In this document: piece after piece, positions 48,317 through 56,888 of the stretch
Layout: each line of letters opens with the position of its first letter
How positions within the stretch are numbered: position 1 is the first letter of the stretch
Assembly (NCBI RefSeq): GCF_020524005.1
Contig: NZ_JAIVKK010000008.1
Location: 152,354 to 216,353 of the forward strand
Direction: 5' to 3'
DNA: 64,000 bases
Source: Microbulbifer aggregans
GTDB taxonomy: Bacteria; Pseudomonadota; Gammaproteobacteria; Pseudomonadales; Cellvibrionaceae
The notes under the pieces: generated by a model
The model's input: the letters and a program-made list of their open reading frames with translations, nothing else
Databases searched by the model: none
What the model was told of the DNA's origin: nothing
Position numbers and translations under genes: made by a program

Positions 48317-48793
48317 TCAGATTTTCCAGCTTTGCACTTTTTCCAGTCCGTGCTCGGCAACCCACTGGTTCAGCTGCTTTGGATTGCGCTTTTTCTTTTC
48401 GATGGTGGCATTGGTATACGGATTGCGGTAGTGACCGGTTTCCAGCTTGGGCTCAGCGGGCTTGCTGCTGGCGACACGACCTTTACCACGGCGGGGAGAT
48501 TCACCTTCGCGCTTCAGGTGACGGGCCACGCGCGCCTTGAGGGTACGGATGAACTCCGGAGCTTCTTCGCTATCCAGCTGTCCTACCAGCCACTCAACGA
48601 TCTGCTCACCGCGCGCCACGTAGAGTTCTTCCTCATCCATTTCGTATTCAGCTGCCATGTTGACCAACGCCTTGTCGAACGCGATCACACCCTGCTTTTT
48701 ACGCTCAGCCGCAGCCATTTGCTGTTGCAGCTCTTCAATTTTTGCCTGGTGTTCTGCAATCTGCTGTTCGATCTGGTCGAATTCCTGAAACAT
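48317..48793 (-). CDS. MvaT/H-NS-like nucleoid-associated protein
   Basis: The 158-residue protein has an N-terminal coiled coil for dimerisation (FQEFDQIEQQIAEHQAKIEELQQQMAAAERKK), a middle acidic helix and a basic Ser/Arg/Lys linker (GESPRRGKGRVASSK). The C-terminal DNA-binding module (GHYRNPYTNATIEKKKRNPK, then QLNQWVAEHG) resembles the MvaT module (Y-K/R-N-P-x-T-G...). Such proteins silence AT-rich, horizontally acquired DNA. The ATG at 48793 has GAGG upstream; a TTG seven codons earlier is less likely. It could also be placed simply as an H-NS-family histone-like protein. Confidence 0.75.
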   Translation of the reverse strand: MFQEFDQIEQQIAEHQAKIEELQQQMAAAERKKQGVIAFDKALVNMAAEYEMDEEELYVARGEQIVEWLVGQLDSEEAPEFIRTLKARVARHLKREGESPRRGKGRVASSKPAEPKLETGHYRNPYTNATIEKKKRNPKQLNQWVAEHGLEKVQSWKI

Positions 48794-49550
48794 ATTCTTT
48801 GAGCCTCGATTCAATTAAAACGTATTCGTTCTGATAGTGTTATAACGGCGATAGTCACCGTGGGATTTCTGCCGACCTGCAAAGACAGCCCGGCGGTAAT
48901 TCTGTAGTCAACCAGGAATACCGGATACGAATGGCCGCGATCAAACAGAATATCTGTTCAATAAAACACGAACCCGTCTCGATACGGCTATTACGTCTAT
49001 AGAGTATTTATATAGATGCATCCAACGCATAAAGCCACTGCAATAAGCTGTACTTGCAAACCTACTGGCAGTCCTGCTGGCCCTTACTGAAACGCTGCAA
49101 TAATCCTGATTGTGTTCTACGCAGAAATAATCCTGTTGGATCAACGGTTTATTCCACATTGATTAGCTGGCAACCCGTTTATCCCACATCTAATCACCGG
49201 GACCGGTATCGATATGAGGTTGCCTGAGTATTCATCGCTGTTATCGGTTCATACCATACAGTTTATAACATACACCGCTTGCCGGCGCCCAGATATGGTA
49301 ATGACGCGCATAATAACGATTCATTTTCAAATAGCAACTGGATATCCGATAAATGGAATGATCTTTTCCAAAGAGTCTCCGCACACGCTTTTCTTCCCGA
49401 ATGCGGACCCGGATATAGGCAGTTAATGCGAAATAGCGCAATGCCGGATTTCGGTTGCTATCCTATCCTTGGTGCAGCGATCTGCGAGCCCCCATAACGC
49501 GCTTTGGCCACACACGAGCCATTCACGAATAGCTACGGAATAGTCAGACC
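48794..49550. other. 757-base AT-rich gene-free region
   Basis: No open frame here looks like a gene. The stretch is AT-rich compared with the flanks and lies upstream of the MvaT-like gene and of the CBS gene, which point away from each other. It may contain long regulatory sequence, auto-silencing sites or a small RNA, but no specific site can be defended. Confidence 0.6.
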
Positions 49551-49997
49551 ATGTCCAAGCAGCGAGATATCCACCACATGCCGACGCTGGCGGCACTGAT
49601 GACCCCTTTTCCCTACCATATCGAACTGGATGCCACGATCGAGGAAGCCCAGGCCCTGATGAGTGAACACGGCGTTCACCACCTGCCGGTCACCCGCGAT
49701 GGTGACCTGGAAACCATTATTTCCCAAAGTGATATCGAACGCGCCACGTCCCCCGGACACCGCCTCGAAGAACAACAACTGTATGTACGCGACCTGTGCG
49801 CCCGCCGCCCCTATTTTGCAGACATGCATGACCCACTGGACAAAATCCTGCTGGCCATGGCGGATACCGGTATCGGTTCGGTTCTGGTGATGCGCGAAGG
49901 GGAATTGGCCGGCATCATCACGATTACCGACGTATTGCGCTTTTGCAGTAAATACCTCAATGAGGTTACCCAGCCGGTGGACGATTCAGTCGCCTGA
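49551..49997 (+). CDS. CBS-domain pair protein
   Basis: The 148-residue protein is two CBS modules: LMTPFPYHIELDATIEEAQALMSEHGVHHLPVTRDGDLETIISQSDI at residues 17-65, then ILLAMADTGIGSVLVMREGELAGIITITDVLRF. CBS pairs bind adenosine nucleotides and regulate a partner. This is a stand-alone pair, and its partner is unknown. It converges with the SLC13 gene. Confidence 0.9.
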   Translation: MSKQRDIHHMPTLAALMTPFPYHIELDATIEEAQALMSEHGVHHLPVTRDGDLETIISQSDIERATSPGHRLEEQQLYVRDLCARRPYFADMHDPLDKILLAMADTGIGSVLVMREGELAGIITITDVLRFCSKYLNEVTQPVDDSVA

Positions 49998-50019
49998 GCG
50001 GGAAAATGCGCGCCGGCGC

Positions 50020-51999
50020 TTATAGCGGCCAAATCCACAGCAACATCGGTACCGCGACCGCGATAACCAGGAGTTCCATGGGCAGCCCCATGGGCCAGTA
50101 ATCGCCGAACTTGAAACCACCGGGCCCGAGAATAAGGGTGTTATTCTGGTGACCTACCGGTGTCAGGAAGGCACAGGAAGCGCCGATCGCCACGGCCATC
50201 AGGAAGCTGTCAGGGTTTACTTGCAGCTGCGCGGCAGCGCTGATCGCTATGGCACACATTACCGCGGCCGTGGCGGCATTATTCATGAAATCCGACAGGG
50301 TCATGGTGACCACGAGAATAAGTACCAGCGCGACCACCGGATTGCCCTGGGCAATGTATTCAAGCATCGACTTCGCCACTACATCGGCAGCGCCCGTTGA
50401 ATCCATCACGCCGGCCACCGCAATCAGTGCACCCAGCAAGACAATGACCGATCCGTCGATGGATTCGTATACGTTCCGCAGCGGAATGACTTTCATCACC
50501 ATAAACGCCAGAGCACAGGTGGCAAAAGAAATCGCCGCCGGCAACAAACCGAATGCCGCACCCGCCACAGCCAGCCCCATGGCCACCAGCGCCACATAGG
50601 CCTTTTCTTTATTGGGAATGGAGATATCCCGCTGCGCCAGCGGTACGCAGTGCTGCTCGACGGCGAAACTGTTGAGGTTTTCCTCAGTGCCGATCATCAA
50701 CAGCGCATCACCGGCCAGCAGTGGTGTGGAACGCAACCGCTTCACCGAGCGGCGCCCCTGGCGGGACAGGGCCAGCAGGTTGATTTCATAACGGCCGGCA
50801 AGGCGCAGGTTTTCCGCCGTGCGCCCCACCAGAAAAGAATCCGGCATCACCACCAGCTCGCGCAGTACCATTTCCTGCCGGTCGCGCCCGCGCTTTTCCT
50901 CCGGCTCTTTCTTCTCTTCCCGCTTTTCGCTGCGTTTTTCCTCTTTGGGTTCAGCACTTTCGCCAGAGTCGCCCAACTGTGCGAGTGAGTTTTCCGCCGC
51001 CTCAACCTGCGCACTGACCAGCCCCTCGGAAGGCACCGCTTCCTCCACAGGCTTGTCCTTGCGTTTATCTTCGTTGTCGCCGTTTTTTTCTTCCTTGTCT
51101 TCACCGTTTTCCGGATCCGCGGCCAGCGTCAGCCCCAGGTTGGAAAGCACCGCCGACAGGGATTCAGGTTCCGCTTCGATGATCAGGATATCGCCGGCGC
51201 GCACCCGCAACCCCGGCATCGCAGTGGAAACCCGCGCATTCTTGTACACTAGGCCGATAATCTGCGCGTCTTCCTCGCCAATCATCCTGACCAGCTCAGC
51301 CAGGGTTTTGCCGATCGCCGCGCTTTTTTCCTTGACCAGCGCCTCGGTCAGATAGGTACCCGTATCAAAGGTGGCAGCGCCAGCCTGGGTACGTGCCGGC
51401 ACCAGGCGCCAGCCGATCAGCGCCACAAACAGAATGCCGACAATTGCTACCACCACCCCCACCGGAGTGAAATCAAACATGCCATAACTGCCGGCCCCGG
51501 CGCTGGCGCGAAACCCGGATACGATCAAATTGGGTGGTGTGCCGATCAGTGTGGTCATGCCCCCGAGGATGGTGCCGAACGACAGCGGCATCAGTACCTT
51601 GCCCGGCGGCAGTGAATAGCGGTCCGCAAGGTCTGTGGCAACCGGCATCAGCAGCGCCATAGCGCCGACATTGTTCATAAAGCCCGACATGCCTGCGCCC
51701 AGCGCAGTGAGCGCGCCGATCGCCAGTGTCACGCCTCCGCGCTTGGGTACGACTTTTTGTGCGAGCGCGTCCATAGCGCCGGTATTCTGTAAACCGCGAC
51801 TGATAATAAGCACCGCGGCAACCGTCACTACCGCCGGGTGACCAAAGCCACTGAATGCCTCAGACGGCTTGATCAGGCCGGCAAACACGCATGCCAGCAG
51901 CGAGGCCAGCGCGACCAGGTCGTGACGCCAGGGGCCCCAGATAAACAGCCCGATGGTGACGGCGAGAATCAGCAGTATCGCAATCTGATCGAGTGTCAT
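50020..51999 (-). CDS. SLC13-type anion permease with TrkA-C domains and a charged insertion
   Basis: The 659-residue inner-membrane protein has about 12 transmembrane segments in two blocks (starting LDQIAILLILAVTIGLFIWG). FMNNVGAMALLMP and FMNNAATAAVMCA are the paired hairpin motifs of dicarboxylate/sulfate transporters. Between the blocks lie two TrkA-C/RCK-C-like domains. They are separated by an unusually long acidic-basic run (GEDKEEKNGDNEDKRKDKP, EPKEEKRSEKREEKKEPEEK). The start at 51999 is chosen because the first membrane segment follows directly; the upstream frame is GC-rich junk. The transported anion is not known. Confidence 0.87.
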   Translation of the reverse strand: MTLDQIAILLILAVTIGLFIWGPWRHDLVALASLLACVFAGLIKPSEAFSGFGHPAVVTVAAVLIISRGLQNTGAMDALAQKVVPKRGGVTLAIGALTALGAGMSGFMNNVGAMALLMPVATDLADRYSLPPGKVLMPLSFGTILGGMTTLIGTPPNLIVSGFRASAGAGSYGMFDFTPVGVVVAIVGILFVALIGWRLVPARTQAGAATFDTGTYLTEALVKEKSAAIGKTLAELVRMIGEEDAQIIGLVYKNARVSTAMPGLRVRAGDILIIEAEPESLSAVLSNLGLTLAADPENGEDKEEKNGDNEDKRKDKPVEEAVPSEGLVSAQVEAAENSLAQLGDSGESAEPKEEKRSEKREEKKEPEEKRGRDRQEMVLRELVVMPDSFLVGRTAENLRLAGRYEINLLALSRQGRRSVKRLRSTPLLAGDALLMIGTEENLNSFAVEQHCVPLAQRDISIPNKEKAYVALVAMGLAVAGAAFGLLPAAISFATCALAFMVMKVIPLRNVYESIDGSVIVLLGALIAVAGVMDSTGAADVVAKSMLEYIAQGNPVVALVLILVVTMTLSDFMNNAATAAVMCAIAISAAAQLQVNPDSFLMAVAIGASCAFLTPVGHQNNTLILGPGGFKFGDYWPMGLPMELLVIAVAVPMLLWIWPL

Positions 52000-52160
52000 G
52001 GGTGGGTGAGATTCCTGGCTCCCGGGTAGCCGGCAGGCAAAAACCCGCCGCCGCACTTTTAAACATAGTGGATATGCGGCGCGCCGGGTGGGCAGGAAAA
52101 AGGAAAGTACAAATCGGCAGGGAAGCGCCGGAGTCAGGCACTCTGGCGGAACAGGTCGCG

Positions 52161-53093
52161 CTACTGGTTGACCAGCTGCAGCCGGCGCAGGCCAAAGCGC
52201 CGTGCCAGCAACCAGTCGCGCACACGGCGCGGCAGCCAGCGCGCCATCCACGGCAGCAGTTTACTTTTGTTGCCGTAGCGCAGAATCGGGCGCGGCCGCT
52301 TGCGCAGTAGTTCACCCGCCAGGCGTTTCGCCAGGTCCTTGGCCAGGGTCGCATTTTGCTGGGACTCGAGCGCGCGGGCGCGTACCTCTTCCTCATTGCG
52401 CTTGTACCAGGAATCCGGCGCCAGGATCCCGCGCAGCGAGGTTTCCGCATGGCGCCCAAACTCGGAAGCAATGGCCCCGGGCTGGACAGTGACCACACGA
52501 ATACCGAACGGTCGCAGCTCCAGGCGCAGTACATCGGACAGGCTGTGCAGCGCCGCCTTGGAAGCGCAATAGGCACCGGAAAACGGCGTCGCCAATACCC
52601 CGGAGACGGAGCCGATATTGCAGATTACCCCGCGACCGCGGGATTTCAGCAGCGGCGCGCAGGCCCGCGCCAGCGCCATGGGCGCATACACATTGGTCTG
52701 GAACTGAGCCTCCAGCGAGCGGGTATCCAGCTCCAGCAGTGGTCCCATCTGCCCGTAGCCCGCATTGTTAACGAGGATATCCAGGCGACCGTAAGCGGTT
52801 TTGATAGCGTGAACCACGCGGCTGATATCCGCCTGGGAATTCACATCCAGCGCCTCGGTGGCTATCCCCAGGTCTGCCAGTTCCTGCAGGCTTTCCGCAC
52901 GGCGCGCGGTGGCAATAACGATGGTGCCGCGCCGGTGCAGCGCCAGCGCCAGCTCGCGGCCAATACCACTGGAACATCCGGTAATCAGCGCCACCCGGTC
53001 GGGCACCACATAGCCGCGCCCGATCTGCGCGAGGCTCTCGGCGGCAAAGGTATGGTCAGAGGGACGGAATCGATTGGCGGGGGGCTTGCTCAC
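52161..53093 (-). CDS. Short-chain dehydrogenase/reductase
   Basis: The 310-residue SDR has a cofactor loop TGCSSGIG (residues 39-46), DVN, the NNAGYG motif, and the active-site tetrad with S in IGSVSG and YCASK at about residue 173. PGAIASEF follows it. A basic C-terminal tail (RKRPRPILRYGNKSKLLPWM) suggests membrane or lipid association, as in retinol- or hydroxysteroid-type SDRs. The substrate is unknown. It is separated by 22 bases from the upstream VOC gene, so they may be co-transcribed. Confidence 0.88.
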   Translation of the reverse strand: MSKPPANRFRPSDHTFAAESLAQIGRGYVVPDRVALITGCSSGIGRELALALHRRGTIVIATARRAESLQELADLGIATEALDVNSQADISRVVHAIKTAYGRLDILVNNAGYGQMGPLLELDTRSLEAQFQTNVYAPMALARACAPLLKSRGRGVICNIGSVSGVLATPFSGAYCASKAALHSLSDVLRLELRPFGIRVVTVQPGAIASEFGRHAETSLRGILAPDSWYKRNEEEVRARALESQQNATLAKDLAKRLAGELLRKRPRPILRYGNKSKLLPWMARWLPRRVRDWLLARRFGLRRLQLVNQ

Positions 53094-53115
53094 GGTAACT
53101 GCTCCAGTACTGCGC

Positions 53116-53517
53116 TTACTCAGCGGTGGGCGCGGCGGCCCGAGTTTCGGTCAGTTGGAAATGGGGGTTTTCAATCAACCCGAAAATATTGCCCCAGGGA
53201 TCCAGAAAACTGGCCATCAGGATCCCCTCACCCACGTCGACGATTTCGCTGTGCTGGCGTGCACCTAGGCCATTCAGGCGCTCGACCTGGGCACTGATGC
53301 TCTCCACCCCCCAGTACGCCACCACACCATCGGCGCGGCTGGTCACATTGCGGGCGTCCGGGTCCAGCCCGAGCTCAAAACCGCCAACGTTGAAGCCGAC
53401 GTAGCACTCGCTATCGAAATAGGGTTCCTGCTCCAACAGCGCGATATACCACGCCTTGGCTTCGGCAATATTACTGACACCGTAAATCACGGTGCGCAGT
53501 CCCAAAAACTGACTCAC
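53116..53517 (-). CDS. VOC (glyoxalase-like) family protein
   Basis: The 133-residue protein has the vicinal-oxygen-chelate fold: LRTVIYGVSNIAEAKAWYIALL, then FELGLDPDA and VVAYWGVESISAQVERLNGLGA, and a C-terminal DPWGNIFGLIENPHF with a likely metal glutamate. Such proteins bind or modify small molecules, or give resistance by sequestration. The specific reaction is unknown. It is upstream of the SDR gene on the same strand. Confidence 0.87.
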   Translation of the reverse strand: MSQFLGLRTVIYGVSNIAEAKAWYIALLEQEPYFDSECYVGFNVGGFELGLDPDARNVTSRADGVVAYWGVESISAQVERLNGLGARQHSEIVDVGEGILMASFLDPWGNIFGLIENPHFQLTETRAAAPTAE

Positions 53518-53589
53518 TCTCAGACCTCCGCTTGGAGCAATATTTCCAGCACTGTCGCCGGCTTATTTTTGTCTGCGAACTGAGCAGGG

Positions 53590-53958
53590 TTACTGCAGCT
53601 CCTGCTCCAGTTGCTCAAGGAGGTCCAGAGGTTCGATCTCCTCGCCTTCCAATTCGTCATTCCAGTTGATACCGACCAGCAGCAGGTCTTCATGCATACC
53701 TTCCAGCCAGTCGTCCATAAATTCTTCGAGGTCTACTGCCACCACCTTGTAGTCGGCCCAGTCGTCGGCGATATGCGCTTCGGCAAATTCGCGCTGGGAC
53801 CAGAACGGCATGACATCCACATCCTCATGGCGCTCGGACTCACACAGGGCAAAGCCCTCCTCGCCTTCAAGTGCCCACACACACCCCTGCTCTGCAGCTT
53901 CCGGCAGGAAGCGTTCGCAGTTTTCCTCAAAATCTTCTCCGAGTGGTTCGATATCCAT
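53590..53958 (-). CDS. DUF2750-like acidic protein
   Basis: The 122-residue protein is very acidic. The middle part (GCVWALEGEEGFALCESE, VMPFWSQREFAEAHIADDWADY, VVAVDLEEFMDDWLEGM, LLVGINW) matches the DUF2750 pattern of small cytoplasmic proteins. No function is known. The C-terminus is Glu/Leu-rich. It is a probable single gene next to the composite repeat region. Confidence 0.82.
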   Translation of the reverse strand: MDIEPLGEDFEENCERFLPEAAEQGCVWALEGEEGFALCESERHEDVDVMPFWSQREFAEAHIADDWADYKVVAVDLEEFMDDWLEGMHEDLLLVGINWNDELEGEEIEPLDLLEQLEQELQ

Positions 53959-54313
53959 ACAGGCTTGCCTTGAAAGTAATTTCCGGAGTTTACGCCAGAT
54001 TGGCTAAAAGAAGTAGAAACCTGCGCTGAGAGGCTCTGAATTGACGAGCAGATTGCAGTTGGGAAGTCTTATGACACTCGGAGCCCGAGCTTCGTCTCAT
54101 TTTCAGCGCTTTTAGCGCGACGAAGTGCAAATCTCCAAATTGAAGCCAGAGTGCTGGGGAATTGCTTTTGGAACTGTCGCAAACAGGGATGTTTGCGACA
54201 GAGCGTACAGGGATGTATTTACAGGGGGGCGCCTAGCTCGGTTCCAAAAGCAATTCCCCAGTGCTCTGGCGCCACTGCGCCAGCTTCAAGCCACTGCCGC
54301 AAAACCACAGGGC
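53959..54313. other. Gene-free spacer containing the second composite repeat
   Basis: No gene is seen in these 355 bases. A large stem-loop element fills 54145-54270 and is described separately. The element ends 43 bases from the stop codon of the YgjP-like gene. Confidence 0.75.
54145..54270. repeat. Composite palindromic repeat, copy 2
   Basis: A 30-base inverted repeat with two mismatches (54145-54174 with 54241-54270) encloses a perfect 11-base hairpin, CTGTCGCAAAC (54174-54184) with GTTTGCGACAG (54191-54201), whose loop is AGGGAT. After it comes GAGC, then GGATG and TTTAC, the same order as in copy 1 (12167-12253) read on the minus strand. The outer arms of the two copies are unrelated, so each copy has its own arm sequence. 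Confidence 0.75.
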
Positions 54314-55018
54314 TTAAAGCTGCAACCGATGCCCATTTTCTTTAAGCCAGCGCCGCAACTGTTTGTAGTCCGGGCAGAGCGTGCCGACAAGATCCCAAAA
54401 GGCGCGGCTGTGATTGTGGTGTTGCAGGTGACACACCTCGTGGATCACCAGGTAATCCACCACCGGTTCCGGCGCCAGGCATACCAGCCAGTTGTACTGC
54501 AACTCGCCGCGCAGGGTACAGTGCCCCCACTTACTCCTGGTGCGGCGCACCTTCACACTGGCAAATTCGAGCCCCAGCAAACCGGCAAAATAGCGGGATT
54601 TTTCCGTGAGCAGCGCCAGCGCCTCGCGCTGGTACAGCTTCTGCAAAGCCGCCTGCACCTGCGCCTCATCGGGCTCGCGGGTGCGGCAATAAAGCTGGAT
54701 ATAACCGCCATCGATGCGGCTATCTGCCGCGCGGGCAGCACGGTCCAGTTCCAGTGGTTTACCAAGCCACGGGAAACGTGCACCGAAGGCAAAATGATGA
54801 TCGGGGACCTGCGACTGGCGCTGGACGGAACGCTTTAGCTGCTCGCGCACCCACTGGATATTCTCGCGCAGGAACTGGTGACCGTGACGCTCCGCGCAAC
54901 GCTGCGGAATACGCACTTCCACGCCCTTTTCCGCCACCACCAAACCCAACCGCTTGCGGCGCGAGGAGCGCAGCAGGCGGTAGGTCACTTCTTCAAAGGT
55001 ATGCAGATCCCCGCGCAC
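54314..55018 (-). CDS. YgjP-like zinc metallopeptidase domain protein (SprT/M48-like)
   Basis: The 234-residue protein carries the metal motif H-E-x-x-H in DYLVIHEVCHLQHHNHSRAFW, with a later Glu/Asp-rich segment, and the family signature RTRSKWGHCTLRGELQYNWLVCLAPEPV. YgjP/DUF45 proteins are small cytosolic metallopeptidase-like proteins, often paired with restriction genes but here alone. The GTG at 55018 was chosen because the longer frame would overlap the thioesterase gene extensively; no clear ribosome site supports it, so the exact start is uncertain. Confidence 0.8.
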   Translation of the reverse strand: MRGDLHTFEEVTYRLLRSSRRKRLGLVVAEKGVEVRIPQRCAERHGHQFLRENIQWVREQLKRSVQRQSQVPDHHFAFGARFPWLGKPLELDRAARAADSRIDGGYIQLYCRTREPDEAQVQAALQKLYQREALALLTEKSRYFAGLLGLEFASVKVRRTRSKWGHCTLRGELQYNWLVCLAPEPVVDYLVIHEVCHLQHHNHSRAFWDLVGTLCPDYKQLRRWLKENGHRLQL

Positions 55019-55032
55019 TGGATGGCCGGGGA

Positions 55033-55464
55033 TTATTGGGCGGGTACTGGCACGACGGCCATGGTGATGCGGGAGATACAGCTCAGTTTGCCGTTGGGCG
55101 CGTGGATGCGGATTTCCCACACTTGGCTGGTGCGGCCGATATGTACCACCGAGGCCTTGCCGGTTACCGTGCCCTCTGGAACCGGGCGCAGGTGGTTGGC
55201 ATTGATCTCCTGGCCGACGCAATAGAACTTGCTGGTATCGACTACCAGGTTGGCCGCAACCGACCCCAGCGTCTCCGCCAGCACCACGCTGGCCCCGCCG
55301 TGCAGGATGCCAAACGGCTGGCGCGTGCGCTCATCCACCGGCATGGTGCCAACCAGGTAATCGTCACCGATCTCGGTCATCTGCATGCCGATAAAACCGG
55401 GCATACAGCCTTGCAGGTCCCGATTGATCTCTTCAAGGGTGGGTTCGCCGTGCCAAACCGACAT
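55033..55464 (-). CDS. PaaI/YdiI-type hotdog thioesterase
   Basis: The 143-residue protein has the hotdog-fold core QPFGILHGGASVVLAETLGSVAANL, with a helix glutamate that activates water, and EINANHLRPVPEGTVTGKASVVHIGRTSQVWEIRI. Such enzymes hydrolyse acyl-CoA or acyl-carrier thioesters; the pattern is closest to the YdiI/MenI group that acts on aromatic or hydroxynaphthoyl-CoA. It is immediately upstream of the YgjP-like gene. Confidence 0.9.
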   Translation of the reverse strand: MSVWHGEPTLEEINRDLQGCMPGFIGMQMTEIGDDYLVGTMPVDERTRQPFGILHGGASVVLAETLGSVAANLVVDTSKFYCVGQEINANHLRPVPEGTVTGKASVVHIGRTSQVWEIRIHAPNGKLSCISRITMAVVPVPAQ

Positions 55465-55508
55465 TGGAATACCTCTCTGCTAACAACAGGAAATTGGATA
55501 CGGGAATA

Positions 55509-56090
55509 TCAGTAAAACAGTCCCGGATTGAAAGCACCAAACCCGCCAAAGCGCATCATCTCACCTTCCAGATGCCGCATTTCCCGGCGCAGGCTGCGGC
55601 GCTGGTTGCGCAGTGCACGCGCCTCTTCTTTGGTTTCCGCCTCTTCCAGCGCGGCCGTTACCCGGTGGTATTCCCGCTCCGCTTCGTAATAGCTCCGCTC
55701 CAGGGCCGCATACTGCTGCTCCGCCTGGTAGACCGCCAGCCCCTGCTGGTAGTTGGCCAGGAACAGGTCCGCGGTCGGGCCGGTGCACACGCCTTCGTAA
55801 TCGCGGCCATTGCGGCCCTGCACAAAGCCGTTTTCCGGAGTGCAATACTTCTCGATGCCCTCCTCGTGGCCGCGCATCCAGGCTTCGGTATCCGTACGCA
55901 CGCCATATTCGTGGCACTTCTGCGCAATCTTGTACACCGTGGCCTGGCTGCGACCGCGGGTACCGTCTTCAATACCGCGCTCGTACCAGAGGCCAGCCTG
56001 GCACTCGTTTTCCGAAATTACCGCACAACCGCTGCCCAGCCCGATCCCTGCCAACAGCGCCGTCGCGCCGAAAAGTTTCCAGATTTTCAT
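55509..56090 (-). CDS. DUF2799 lipoprotein
   Basis: The 193-residue product starts with KIWKLFGATALLAGIGLGSGC, a lipoprotein signal with lipobox G-S-G-C. The mature part has CQAGLWYERGIEDGTRGRSQ and YCTPENGFVQGRNGRDYEGVC, the DUF2799 pattern, followed by a long charged helix (YQAEQQYAALERSYYEAERE) likely forming a coiled coil. The start at 56090 matches the signal; the frame continues upstream without meaning. Function is unknown. Confidence 0.88.
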   Translation of the reverse strand: MKIWKLFGATALLAGIGLGSGCAVISENECQAGLWYERGIEDGTRGRSQATVYKIAQKCHEYGVRTDTEAWMRGHEEGIEKYCTPENGFVQGRNGRDYEGVCTGPTADLFLANYQQGLAVYQAEQQYAALERSYYEAEREYHRVTAALEEAETKEEARALRNQRRSLRREMRHLEGEMMRFGGFGAFNPGLFY

Positions 56091-56170
56091 GTGTTGTTCT
56101 CGCCGGTATTCCGGTCTTATTACATTGGACGGCCTGTGAACCGGGGCTGAACCAAAATGCGAATCCGGTC

Positions 56171-56821
56171 TCAACCGAAACGCTTGTCCGCCACAAAGGG
56201 ATTGGTTGCCCGCTCCTGGCCAAACGTGGACATGGGACCGTGGCCGGGAATAAAGCGCACGTCATCGCCCAGCGGCCAGAGCTTTTTGGTAATGGAATCG
56301 ATCAGCGCCTGATGGTTGCTCATGGGGAAGTCGGTGCGGCCGATGGAGCCGGCAAACAGCACATCGCCCACCAGGGCGAGATTTGACGGGCGGTGGAAGA
56401 AAATCACATGGCCCGGCGTGTGCCCGGGGCAGTGCACCACTTCCAGCACCTCATCGCCCACGGTTACCGTGTCGCCATCTTCCAGCCAGCGGTCCGGGGT
56501 GAAGGTTTCCACCGGCGGGAAGCCGTAGGCCTGCGCCTGCGCGACGATTTTTTCGATCCAGAACTGGTCTTCTTTCTGCGGACCTTCCACCGGCAATTGC
56601 AGCTGGCGCGACAGCGGTGCGGTACCGCCCACGTGGTCCAGGTGGCCGTGGGTGAGCAGGATCTTTTCCAGCTTCAGGTTGCGCTCTGCCACCGCGGCGA
56701 GGATCCGGTCGATATCGCCACCCGGGTCGACCACGGCCGCGCGCAGGCTGTCATCGCACCACAGCAGGGTGCAATTTTGCTGGAAGGGAGTCACGGGAAC
56801 CGAGTGAAATTGCAGAGCCAT
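56171..56821 (-). CDS. Metallo-beta-lactamase-fold hydrolase (YcbL/glyoxalase II-like)
   Basis: The 216-residue protein binds two metals through THGHLDHVGG, the CPGHTPGHVIF histidine and the FPGHGPMSTFGQE histidine. The compact size without the glyoxalase II C-terminal domain fits YcbL-type type II glyoxalases or persulfide-type enzymes. It likely hydrolyses a thioester such as S-lactoylglutathione. It is followed by the DUF2799 gene on the same strand. Confidence 0.9.
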   Translation of the reverse strand: MALQFHSVPVTPFQQNCTLLWCDDSLRAAVVDPGGDIDRILAAVAERNLKLEKILLTHGHLDHVGGTAPLSRQLQLPVEGPQKEDQFWIEKIVAQAQAYGFPPVETFTPDRWLEDGDTVTVGDEVLEVVHCPGHTPGHVIFFHRPSNLALVGDVLFAGSIGRTDFPMSNHQALIDSITKKLWPLGDDVRFIPGHGPMSTFGQERATNPFVADKRFG

Positions 56822-56888
56822 GAGACCACCTGTTGAAAGTTCGCCGGCGATTATAACCGCCGCCGTCGCCGCACCCCAAAAGTGGTCT

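Noticed and set aside
49214..49426. Possible small protein gene in the AT-rich desert
   Set aside because: No ribosome site, no family-like sequence and overlapping frames of similar size on both strands.
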